Assembly (NCBI GenBank): GCA_036924285.1
Contig: JAYKYS010000002.1
Span: 37,494,501-37,558,500, forward strand
Length of the DNA: 64,000 bases
Origin: Asterella californica
Lineage: Eukaryota > Streptophyta > Marchantiopsida > Marchantiales > Aytoniaceae
Direction of reading: 5' to 3'
In this document: positions 41,592 through 50,498 of the stretch, piece by piece
Position numbering within the stretch: position 1 is the stretch's first letter
Layout: every line of letters begins with the position of its first letter
Translations under genes and position numbers: made by a program
The notes under the pieces: generated by a model
The model's input: the letters and a program-made list of their open reading frames with translations, nothing else
What the model was told of the DNA's origin: nothing
The model's database searches: none

Positions 41592-43684
41592 AGCTAGGAT
41601 TCTCGCCTGATCCAGTAGAGAAGGAAGCTTTATCCACTGGCTTCTTAGGATTGACGTCATATGGATCAGTGTGTTATAGGAAGGTTGAGAATCTGAAGAG
41701 GTTTGAGAGGCAACATGTGAAGTATGCACAACAGTCTTTGTGGGATAGTGGAGAGTTAGCAGGAGATGAATACATATCTGGAGTGTTTGAAGAGCAGTAT
41801 TTGGTAGATACTATAGTGGAGTTGAAATCTATAGTAGAAAGTTCTATAGATGATGTAGATAGAGTGGTGAGAGTGAGCTCCAAGGAGCTTTATGATGTAA
41901 TTGATAAGTTTATAGATCGACAAGAGGTGTATGTGGAGACCAAGTACAAGTCAGTGGCAAAGAAAGTCAAACCGGTGGCTTTGTCTTTACCACTCGATTA
42001 CAATCAGAAGATGGAGCAAGCTGCACGAGAACCAACGCTCAGAGGACCGAGAAGAATTGGGCACCAGTTCACAGAAACAACACTGAAGGAGCTGAAGATT
42101 GGAGGTGATGGATTTCTTACCGAGCAAGAGAAGAAGAGCTTCAGGGAGATGCTATCTAGGCATGGTAAGGCGTTTGCGTTTGAGTCACATGAAGTAGGAT
42201 GTGTAGATCCAAGTGTAGTTGCACCTATGGTAATCTTTACTATACCGCATGTGCCTTGGAATCTACGTCCTATCCCTGTGCCTAGAGCTCATCTGCCAAA
42301 GCTGATAGACTTGCTCAATGAGAGGATTAGGATGGGTATCTTGGAACCGTCTATAGCTCCCTATTCTAGCAGATGGTTTACTGTTCCGAAGAAGAGTGGA
42401 GCTTTGAGATTCATTCAAGATATGCAGCCAGTTAACAAGGTAACTATCAGAAATATGGGTATAGGACCTATTGTAGACGAGTTTGCAGAGGCTTTTGCTG
42501 GTCGTGCTATCTATTCGATGGGAGATTTATATTCAGGTTATGATCAGTTTCAGTTATCCTCTGAAAGTAGAGACTTGACTACAATGAGGACACCTTTAGG
42601 GTTACTAAGGATGTGCACCTTACCGCAAGGTGCTACCAATTCGGTAGCACATATGATGAATGGCATGAACAAAGTTTTGAGGGACTTCATTCCTGAAAAA
42701 ACTATGCCATTCCTTGATGATGTGCCGATCAAAGGATGTGCTGAGGAGGAGAAGAATGAGGTAATGGATCAGAGGGGGTGCCGTAAGTTTGTTGCAGATC
42801 ACATAGCTGACTGCGATAAGATATTGAGTCGACTGGAGGAGGTTCATTTGACTTTATCAGGAGCAAAATCTGTATTTGGAGAACAGGAGGTGTTAATAGT
42901 GGGACACCTATGTGGGTCTTATGGTCGGAAACCTTGTCCAAACAAGGTTGATGCCATCCGAAGGATGAAGGAGACATGTGGATCGGTTACTGAGGTGAGA
43001 AGGTTTCTAGGAGCATGTGTGTTTTATCATATATGGATTCCACACTTTGCACATGTAGCAGATCCGTTGTACAAGCTGCTGAGGAAGGGGCAAAGATTTC
43101 AGTGGCAAGAGGAGCAAAGCGAGTCTATGAGGAAGTTGAAGGATCTTTTGGCTTCACCACCAACTCTACGGAAGGTAACATATGAGTTGGGCAGATCTGT
43201 TATCCTTACTGTTGATACTAGTCCTATTGGCATTGGATGGGCTGTAGGGCAAGACGATGAGGATGGGAATAGATATGTGGTGCGTTTTGGTGCTAAGGTA
43301 TTAAGTTCACGGCAGAGAGACTACCCTCAGGTCAAGAGAGAGCTATGGGGAGTAGTTACTGCGATGAAGAGTGATAAGGAATACTTGATAGGAGCACATG
43401 TGGTAGTGGAGACAGATTGTTTACCTCTCTTGGGAATGATCACTAGCTGTACAACTCCAGATATTGCTATGTTGAGGTGGATAGCATATATCAAGTCCTT
43501 GAACCCAGAGTTTAGACATATTGCAGGGAAAGACAATCTTGTGGCAGATATGTTATCAAGGGCTAGGTATTACGATGAGAAGGAAATGATAGATGACCAG
43601 GAGGATGTGAGAACAGAGTTCTATTCTAGTGCTCTTGCTAGAAGAGATAGAAGCTATTTTGCAGCTCCATTGGAGTTTTTTTGA
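41543..43684 (+). CDS. pol: Element D pol: reverse transcriptase and RNase H
   Basis: Reached by -1 frameshifting; no ATG at its start. RT motifs: LLNERIRMGILEPS, SSRWFTVPKKSG, RFIQDMQPVNKVT, YSMGDLYSGYDQF, and the catalytic box PFLDDVPIKG (FLDD for YxDD). Then VGHLCGSYGRKP and VRRFLGACVFYHIWIPHFAHVADP. RNase H: LTVDTSP (Asp), YPQVKRELWG (Glu), VETDCLPLLG (Asp), DNLVADMLSRA (Asp). It ends in a run of seven T followed by TGA (43675-43684); one T fewer would carry the frame into integrase. Confidence 0.92.
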   Translation, partial: GFWQSTIEERDFNGTVELGFSPDPVEKEALSTGFLGLTSYGSVCYRKVENLKRFERQHVKYAQQSLWDSGELAGDEYISGVFEEQYLVDTIVELKSIVESSIDDVDRVVRVSSKELYDVIDKFIDRQEVYVETKYKSVAKKVKPVALSLPLDYNQKMEQAAREPTLRGPRRIGHQFTETTLKELKIGGDGFLTEQEKKSFREMLSRHGKAFAFESHEVGCVDPSVVAPMVIFTIPHVPWNLRPIPVPRAHLPKLIDLLNERIRMGILEPSIAPYSSRWFTVPKKSGALRFIQDMQPVNKVTIRNMGIGPIVDEFAEAFAGRAIYSMGDLYSGYDQFQLSSESRDLTTMRTPLGLLRMCTLPQGATNSVAHMMNGMNKVLRDFIPEKTMPFLDDVPIKGCAEEEKNEVMDQRGCRKFVADHIADCDKILSRLEEVHLTLSGAKSVFGEQEVLIVGHLCGSYGRKPCPNKVDAIRRMKETCGSVTEVRRFLGACVFYHIWIPHFAHVADPLYKLLRKGQRFQWQEEQSESMRKLKDLLASPPTLRKVTYELGRSVILTVDTSPIGIGWAVGQDDEDGNRYVVRFGAKVLSSRQRDYPQVKRELWGVVTAMKSDKEYLIGAHVVVETDCLPLLGMITSCTTPDIAMLRWIAYIKSLNPEFRHIAGKDNLVADMLSRARYYDEKEMIDDQEDVRTEFYSSALARRDRSYFAAPLEFF

Positions 43685-45056
43685 GGAAACTATGTATGAT
43701 GGCGAGTGGTTGGATCTTAGGCGCTATTTGAGTTCACTGGAAAGGCAAGAAGGCTGGTCTGATGCAGATTTCAGGAGGATCCGTAGAACAGCTTATGGGT
43801 ACTTTTTACATGGAGGACATCTATGGAAGCGTCCTAAGCTACAAGGAGGTATACCGCAACGGGTGGTATGTGACTTGGAATTGCAGCAGAAGCTGATCAA
43901 GGAGTTCCATGAGAGTTTATGGGCCGGTCATAGAGGAGTTTGGGCTACATTTGCCAAGATGAAGGAGAAGTATTGGTGGAAGGGTATGTATAAGGATGTA
44001 GTACAGTTTGTTTCATCCTGTATACCTTGCCAGATGTATTCCAACGTACGTCATCGTGATGGATTGCATCCTACTTATCCTTTAGCCATTCATTACAAAT
44101 GGGTAGTTGATCTGGTAACTATGCCATTTGGACTTGGCCAAATGAGGTATCTAGTCTTGGCTAGAGAAGATCTATCTAACCAAGTCGAAGGCCGTGCTCT
44201 GAGGACGAAGACCACTGCTAGTGTCTGCCGCTTTCTACTTGAAGATGTTATTTGTAGGTATGGGTGTGTGGGAAAGATCACTGCAGATAGGGGTGAGCTG
44301 GATGCACAAGAAGCAGTTGAGTTCTTCAAGCGATTGGGAATCAAGTTGGCGTTAACCACTGCTTACAATCCTGAAGGGAATGGCAAGAGCGAAAGAGGTC
44401 ATCCGCCAATCATCAAAGCTTTGGTAAAAGCTTGCAAGGGTAAGATCCGTGAATGGCCTAGACTGCTACCATTTGCTTTGTGGGCAGATCGTACAACTCA
44501 TAGTACCGTTACAGGTTACATGCCAGCAGAGTTGATACTAGGGCAAAAACTTGTGATGCCGATTGAGGAGGTTGTGCCTACTTGGAATGTTTTGCCATGG
44601 GAAGATGGTAGAAGTACGGAGGATCTTCTTGCATTAAGGATCCAGCAGTTAGAACGGAGACCTGAGGATGTTGCCAAAGCTGTGGAAAGGTTGAAGACTG
44701 CTAGAGAGAGAAACAAAGGCAGATTTGATAGAACGCATAGATTACGACCCAAACCAGTTAAGGAAGGTGATTGGGTGTTAGTCTATGATAGTAGTCTTGA
44801 TAATCAGCATAGCGCTATCAGAAAGTTCTCCAAGAGATGGTTCGGACCTTATGTGGTGTTAGAAGTTTATGATAATGCCACATACTCTTTGAGAGAGTTA
44901 GATGGTGCAGTGCTCAAGATACCAGTCGCCGGGAAGAGAATCAAGCTCTTCAGAAAGAGAGGGGAGGACCAGAACATTGCAGAGCTTACTGAAGATGAAG
45001 CTGAAGACTCAATGGAGGTTGAAGATGAATTTGAAGCTGAAGCTGAAGAGTCTTGA
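43629..45056 (+). CDS. Element D integrase
   Basis: The integrase frame overlaps the end of RNase H and takes over after the T tract. Zinc domain: EFHESLWAGHRG...CIPCQMYS (H, H, C, C). Catalytic core: VVDLVTMPFG (Asp), ITADRGELDAQ (Asp), NPEGNGKSERGHP (Glu), with about 34 residues between the last two. C-terminal half: ELILGQKLVMPIEE, RFDRTHRLRPKPVKEGDWVLVYDSS, RWFGPYVVLEVYDNATYSL, and a Glu-rich tail. No chromodomain. It inserts the cDNA; all elements of this group seen here leave 4-bp duplications. Confidence 0.92.
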   Translation: MLLLEEIEAILQLHWSFFEETMYDGEWLDLRRYLSSLERQEGWSDADFRRIRRTAYGYFLHGGHLWKRPKLQGGIPQRVVCDLELQQKLIKEFHESLWAGHRGVWATFAKMKEKYWWKGMYKDVVQFVSSCIPCQMYSNVRHRDGLHPTYPLAIHYKWVVDLVTMPFGLGQMRYLVLAREDLSNQVEGRALRTKTTASVCRFLLEDVICRYGCVGKITADRGELDAQEAVEFFKRLGIKLALTTAYNPEGNGKSERGHPPIIKALVKACKGKIREWPRLLPFALWADRTTHSTVTGYMPAELILGQKLVMPIEEVVPTWNVLPWEDGRSTEDLLALRIQQLERRPEDVAKAVERLKTARERNKGRFDRTHRLRPKPVKEGDWVLVYDSSLDNQHSAIRKFSKRWFGPYVVLEVYDNATYSLRELDGAVLKIPVAGKRIKLFRKRGEDQNIAELTEDEAEDSMEVEDEFEAEAEES

Positions 45057-45092
45057 TCTGGATCTGGCACATATCGGAGGATGTGCAGGTTC

Positions 45093-45104
45093 AGAGGGGG
45101 TGGA
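45093..45104 (+). other. Element D polypurine tract
   Basis: AGAGGGGGTGGA directly before the 3' LTR start TGTCGCG. Confidence 0.85.
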
Positions 45105-46477
45105 TGTCGCGCTACTTGGCGGCTACATGCTTGACTTCTACTCCGACGCTTAGGTTTGGTAGTTCTAGAAGTTAGCTCATATTACTTCTAGTCTTTTATG
45201 TATATGTTTGACACCTTTGCATACGGTGTTAACACTATTTTGAGTCCTAGTAGGCTGATAGTATGTTAGTTATCTTGTTCAAGCATTTGTGCGCTTGTGC
45301 AAGTGACTTCTTACTTGTCTATGACGTTCAATGTACATAACTTAGGGTTTCCATGCTGATAGGGGTTTGAGCTCATGGGTTGTACTTACTTGTCGCCCAT
45401 GCACGCTTTCTAGCTAATTTAAGTTAACTTTCAGGGTTGCGTGTCGTTTTAGGTAGTTTAAGTTATACGCTGGCACTCTAGGGGGCTTGACGTGGTAGCC
45501 TATGAGTGTAGAAAAGTTACCAGGTAGTTTAAGGCACAAAAGGACAGTCAAGTGGAGCTATGAACTCCCATTGGTCCATTTTTGTCTTTTGTAAAACTCT
45601 AAGTTTAGAAACAGAGCTCTAGAGGAGAGTTCGAGCAATTGGTGAGGGATCTTCGAAATCTGAGAACACAGGAAGAGAGAGCTCGTCGTGCCAAGCACTG
45701 TCAGTGAAATTTTTGCTCGATTTGGATCAATAAACAAGGAGTTATGCCCAATTGAAGTTCGGATTGTGCCAAAACTGCGTCACTTTTGTTGATTTTGGGG
45801 TTTTCGGTGCCAATTGCAGCAGAATTGAGGAAATCACTTCAAAACTTCGTGGTTGCGTTCACTGTCAGGAGGGCTACGACTGTCCAAAAAGTTTCGTATC
45901 ATTTGAGTAATTGAGTAATTCAGGGCGGCCGCTGAAGCAGAGGGGGTCTGAAAAGCTCTTAATCTAGAGCAGCGACTTTAGAGAAGGAGATCTGGAGTTC
46001 TACAAACATTCAGGAGTCCCAACTTCACAGGGATGTTCAGCATCCTGTAGACTTCAAATACTGTGAGAAGATTTGAAATTCATCGAGCCAATTCTCTGTT
46101 CTATGTCTGAATAGCTGTCTAGGTACCAGAAATTGCCATAATTCTCTTATTCAGAACTTTTCTGTTCATATCTCCGTGTCAGAATTTGATCTCAGGTTGA
46201 AACTTCGTCTGTGAGTTCAGTAGTACCTCATTTGCATGTAGGGGAAGTTTAGAGGTCTAAACCTTCATAGTTTTCCTCTCTTTGAGTGTCAAAGTTCACC
46301 GCTTAAGCCTATTACTACCAGTGAGACCTAAATTTCGCTTTTTGAGCATATCAGAGGATCCTACACTCCTGTGTGAGTGTTTATAGCTCCTGTTGTGACC
46401 TGAAAGCCAACCTCTTGAGTAAACAACCACAGCCAGAAGCCCGGCGCTTTCCTAGGTAGACGGATCACACTCCGACA
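45105..46477 (+). repeat. Element D 3' LTR
   Basis: 1373 bp, near identical to 37769-39141; followed by the target duplication ACGC. Confidence 0.97.
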
Positions 46478-47294
46478 ACGCCCTAAGGAATTAGTACTAG
46501 CAGAAAAGACCTCTAAAACAAGAAGGGAAAAAAAAAGCAAAAGTGAGTTTTTACCTCTTGTAAGTCTGATCTTTCTCAACGATCTCCTCTCCTTCCAAAC
46601 CGATCGCTCTTTTTCAGACCATTAGTAACCAGCAAGCTCCGACATCCCCTTCGACTTGCGACTGTGCCAATACGCAAGCACAGTTTGGTTTGAAAATGAT
46701 AGACACTCAAATTAGTAACAAAATCTGGTGATACGGATTGATGAAGCAAAGGAAAACATCTAGTGCAAGTTGCGGACGTGGACAACAACAAGGGGTACCT
46801 AAACAATGATAGACATGCCGCCACCTATTCTACTATGAATTGCTAATTTTAATGAAAGATGTGCATCTAGCAAGAAAACATCCCTCTTTTGTCCTCGCGT
46901 CAGAAACACGGCAAAGGCTTGGAGCACAGGCTATTGGAGATGAGCTAACTTCACTGTCCCGATCCGGTAACCAGAAAAGGAGAGCTGCTTGTTGATGGAT
47001 GGAAAGGAAAGACGGACGAACACATAAACTACAAGAGCGTGGGGATCACAATTTTCTCAATACAGTAATGCGATAAGTCTCTTGAGTCCTAAAGGAATTG
47101 CTATTTCAGTTTTATCTCTATTTTTCTCAGAGCAAGTCTCACATTCAGATATAATCATATATATATGATCACTACATGACAGTATAGATGACGAGGCACC
47201 AATGTAGATGCTCCCAACCATGTATGACCGTCTGCCTACCAGCGGCACTCTTATACCATTGTAGCTAGGTGTAGCGCTTATCCTTGACATTCAG
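46478..47294. other. Spacer right of element D, nothing recognised
   Basis: No convincing coding region. Possibly intronic if the candidate exons at 37079 and 47295 belong together. Confidence 0.4.
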
Positions 47295-47355
47295 CTAAAG
47301 ATGGACGATTGTCCCATTGTTGAACTTAGGCAAGGAGCCCTACTTTGCGGAGCAG
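47295..47355 (+). CDS. Candidate internal exon of an unidentified gene
   Basis: Between acceptor TTGACATTCAG and donor GCAG|GTGAGC lies a 61-base open stretch reading LKMDDCPIVELRQGALLCGA. It would continue in phase 0 from the candidate exon at 37079-37120. No family recognised; no following exon could be assigned. Confidence 0.25.
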
Positions 47356-49527
47356 GTGAGCAATGCTTCATCATCCGTCACTTCTTTCTCTGTTGTTACA
47401 TGACTACTTCTCCTATTTGACTTTATCTAGATTACAGTATCTTAGTCTAACATAACTATTAAATTATATGACAAGCAAGCTCATTACCCGTGACATGCAC
47501 AAACAGACATGTCACATCACGTAGCATATGAATGACTCTGAAACTTGAGAACATGTATTCTTGCATGATTGGTAGGAAAGGTTCAAGAGATGTTGCATCA
47601 TCAAGTTCCATAAAGGAGTTCTTCAAGAGATGTTTTTTCCTATTTAAGTACTGAATTTTGTTGCGGTAGCCTTCGATGAGTTCAGCAAAGACTCATTCAT
47701 TAGATAATGGGAAGATAATCGTTATCATCTTTATTTATCAGAGAATTTTATTCCAAACAATCAGTTTCGTCGAGGTTCACACGAATTTTTGGTTTATTTT
47801 GTTTTAAGAGTTTTTCTTTTTTAGGAGTGTTTCTCAAGATGTTTATGGTTCACATATAATGAACTTCACAATGTTTTTCAGTTTCGTCTCCAATTATAGC
47901 TAGGCTGCAAGTTAGATATATTTCTCATCTCCTCTAAGCTTCCTTGAGTTATTAAGGGTGTCAAAGTTGAAACCTTTTCAAATATTCTTGACTCGCAAGA
48001 GAAAATTACGACTAAGGTGTAGATCGCATCGCCATTTTCTTGTTATCAGCTTGTGTAGAAAATATAGACCATGTACGATCGACATGTTGTAATCTAATAT
48101 ACATTTTTGTTCGCGTTGCACCTTGTTCAAAAGTTATCTTTGGGCTCCTTCAACATTTCAGAAGACGTAGTTTTTTTAGTAATTTCTTTTCTCATTGTGT
48201 CAGTGGAGTTGTGTCGCACGGACTGGAAGATCTCTTGTGCTAGGAAGAAGACTGCAGCACTTTGAGCTATGGAGCTTGTCATTTATGGATTTGGCAACGA
48301 AAAGGCGAGCACGAAGAAGTGCACATTGATACGAATGCAAGAAGTCTACTCTAGAATGTGCAGCTCTACGCTTCTGGTCGATACTAGGGATGTTTCTCTC
48401 ATTACATTAGTGAATCTTGATCAGTCTTCATTTTCCATCCGTGATGCTTATGATCTTCTTGCTGTGTGGATGGTTCTTGACATCATTAGTTTCTTTTCTG
48501 CTGCTGAAAGTCTACAAACGAATAGTTGGGATGGATGCTAGGACGAGTGCGCACGAAGCTCCACGAGGGCAAGGTAAAACTGGACAGGCGAGTGATACAC
48601 ATCATTCCTCCTCGATGTAGAGGAACAATGATGGACATTTTTCACTAAACCGACTATTTAGTGGAGAGAATTTAGATCTTAATTCCTTCATCATTCTCTC
48701 AGACCAACCTGCACATCTTTCGAGCCAACCGCATCTTTCTTCAGCATTTTACCTCGTTCCTATAGATGACGACTTTGATACAAATGTTGATCACTCTTCT
48801 GTGCAATTCACCCTAGATGATGGTCGTTCGAACGGTAGATCTCCTCCCATAACTAGCAGTAAGTCATCACACGATAACGCATGTAAAACTAAGAATTCTT
48901 GCACTAAGTCCAAAAACTATGAGCAATAAGAAGAAAGACAAATATTCTGCAAGATCCATGAGTTCGTGCAGAGGTTAAGCTACTGGTTGCCTTTTCTTTC
49001 ACCTCAATCGTCTGTCCTTTTCAAGGTGTCCACATTCTTCGAAGATGAGGATATATAATCAGAGTGGCACAAAGCTTTCAAGAGTTTAATGTTGTGCATG
49101 AAGAAAAGTCGGTGATTGTGATGAGATCTGTCTCCTCCTCTCGAGTCTCAACATGCTGTCTACGGTGACTCTATCGAAGATTAGATTAAACTCGGATGGA
49201 ATTGCAAGACACAATAGTTGACCACTTCAGATAGAAAGTCAGTAAGCTCAATCCGAAACAACATTGATAACTTGTTCAAGAATATTTTCTTCTCTTCCTA
49301 TTTGGTCTCTGGCTTGTCATGCATAAGGACGTATCAATGTGTGACAACCTCGAGAAAAAAAAGATTCCAGAAGTGACAAATGTCCATGAAATTGATCATG
49401 TAGTATAATAAATGAGGGTCTATAATCTCTTTCTTTCTCGCTCTCTCTTATCATCTCTCTCGCACGTGAGGTCTAAACTGCGTATGAAGAAGACCACGTA
49501 AGTTACCCAACAATGACCAAATACATA
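47356..49527. other. AT-rich intergenic DNA, no gene recognised
   Basis: The frame 48269-48541 (MELVIYGFGNEKAS) shares a short RMQEVY stretch with a minus-strand frame near 50.76 kb, possibly a small dispersed repeat. Nothing else supported. Confidence 0.35.
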
Positions 49528-50055
49528 GAGATTTTTACTTGGAGATATCCTATTTCAAACAACTATGCTTCCAAGTGCTCACAATCAAATATTTGACTTT
49601 CTTTTATCCCTCGAGACCCTAATTAGGTTAACATAGTCGAACTCTGATCATGTCATATCTCTCCAATCGTAACTCGTCCATATCATATCGCGTGCTAACA
49701 ATGCACGCACTCACATTTGGATCACAATTGTAACTATTGTAACTGTCGAACGCTTTCACCTCGATCAAATAGTCTGTTGCATCGCTGTAGATTCAACCCA
49801 GTTCAAACATATACATCCATCACTTGCTTGTCTGCTATCTAGTTCGACTGTTTATCTCCAAGATTTTTCATTCTAAGTATGAAGGTGCTTGTGGAAAACC
49901 TCTCGTTCACCTCGCGACTTAAAGCATGCTATGTTTCATCGTCTCAATTTTGCAGTTGACAGTAAAGAGAATCCGAACAGCTGTTGAGTTCATGAGCCGC
50001 TACTTCGTGAAGGTTATACATAATTTCAAAATGAGGTTCAAAGGAGTTGCTTGCC

Positions 50056-50280
50056 ACCAGCAGAGGTTGGCTTACCACGGGTTACTGTTTGTTAACTTGT
50101 CCGCTTTATCCCTTCGAGGGGCATGGGACTGTCCTTTGTGGGTAACCACAGCGTACCCGGACCAGATTGCACACATAGCACACACAACGACTTCTTGCAC
50201 CTCCAACCGGGAGCAGGCGGGCTCGAACCCCAGACCTTTCGCTTAGAGATATGAGGCCCAACCAACTCAGCCACTGATCT
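50056..50280 (-). repeat. tRNA-derived SINE
   Basis: On the minus strand the head carries RNA polymerase III boxes at tRNA-like spacing: A box TGGCTGAGTTGG (about 50260-50271) and B box GGTTCGAGCCC (about 50219-50229). The 3' border is uncertain; no clear poly-A tail or target duplication found. Confidence 0.65.
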
Positions 50281-50294
50281 TCGGTAGCTGGTCT

Positions 50295-50331
50295 TTTAGG
50301 GTCTAAACCCTAAACCCTAAACCCTAAACCC
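50295..50331. repeat. Interstitial telomere-like repeats, head to head
   Basis: One TTTAGGG (50295-50301), the two bases TC, then four perfect TAAACCC units (50304-50331). TTTAGGG is the common plant telomere repeat. The tract lies about 15 bp from the 5' end of the SINE. Confidence 0.9.
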
Positions 50332-50498
50332 TTCACCGATCTTGTGACCAAGGTCCGACTCGTGCATCTGGTTTTTTCATTGCCACGTTGACATATGATC
50401 ATCCGATAATCCAAAGGGGTACATGAAAGTAAAAATGCTGACTGTAGGCACGTCGAAACCCAATTGTTCAGAATGAGATATCTCCAAGTAAAAACCTC

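Larger units (their letters stand above)
37769..46477 (+). mobile_element. Element D: nearly intact young Ty3/gypsy retrotransposon
   Basis: 8709 bp. LTRs 37769-39141 and 45105-46477 are both 1373 bp and I found only two differences (a T/C near 38779 and a T/C near 39093). Flanked by ACGC on both sides (37765-37768, 46478-46481). PBS, gag, protease, RT, RNase H, integrase and polypurine tract are all present in order; no chromodomain. Expression needs a -1 frameshift between protease and RT, and the copy carries two further breaks: an in-frame TAA after the capsid part and an extra T between RNase H and integrase. It is a close relative of element A. Confidence 0.96.
49528..50498. mobile_element. 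Putative non-autonomous TIR element, Mutator-like
   Basis: Ends are inverted repeats: 49528 GAGATTTTTACTTGGAG and, from 50498 on the other strand, GAGGTTTTTACTTGGAG; 21 of the first 22 bases match and similarity continues for about 45 bp, mostly with transitions. Flanks AAATACATA (49519-49527) and GAATACACA (50499-50507) agree at 7 of 9 positions, the duplication size of Mutator-like elements. No transposase inside; it contains a SINE and telomere-like repeats. Confidence 0.45.

Noticed and set aside
50092..50274. Minus-strand 60-codon ORF (MAELVGPHISKRK).
   Set aside because: It is the translated SINE head with its tRNA-like A and B boxes, not a gene.
50210..50280. A functional tRNA gene.
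   Set aside because: A and B boxes are present but there is no sound cloverleaf with acceptor stem; it is the SINE head.
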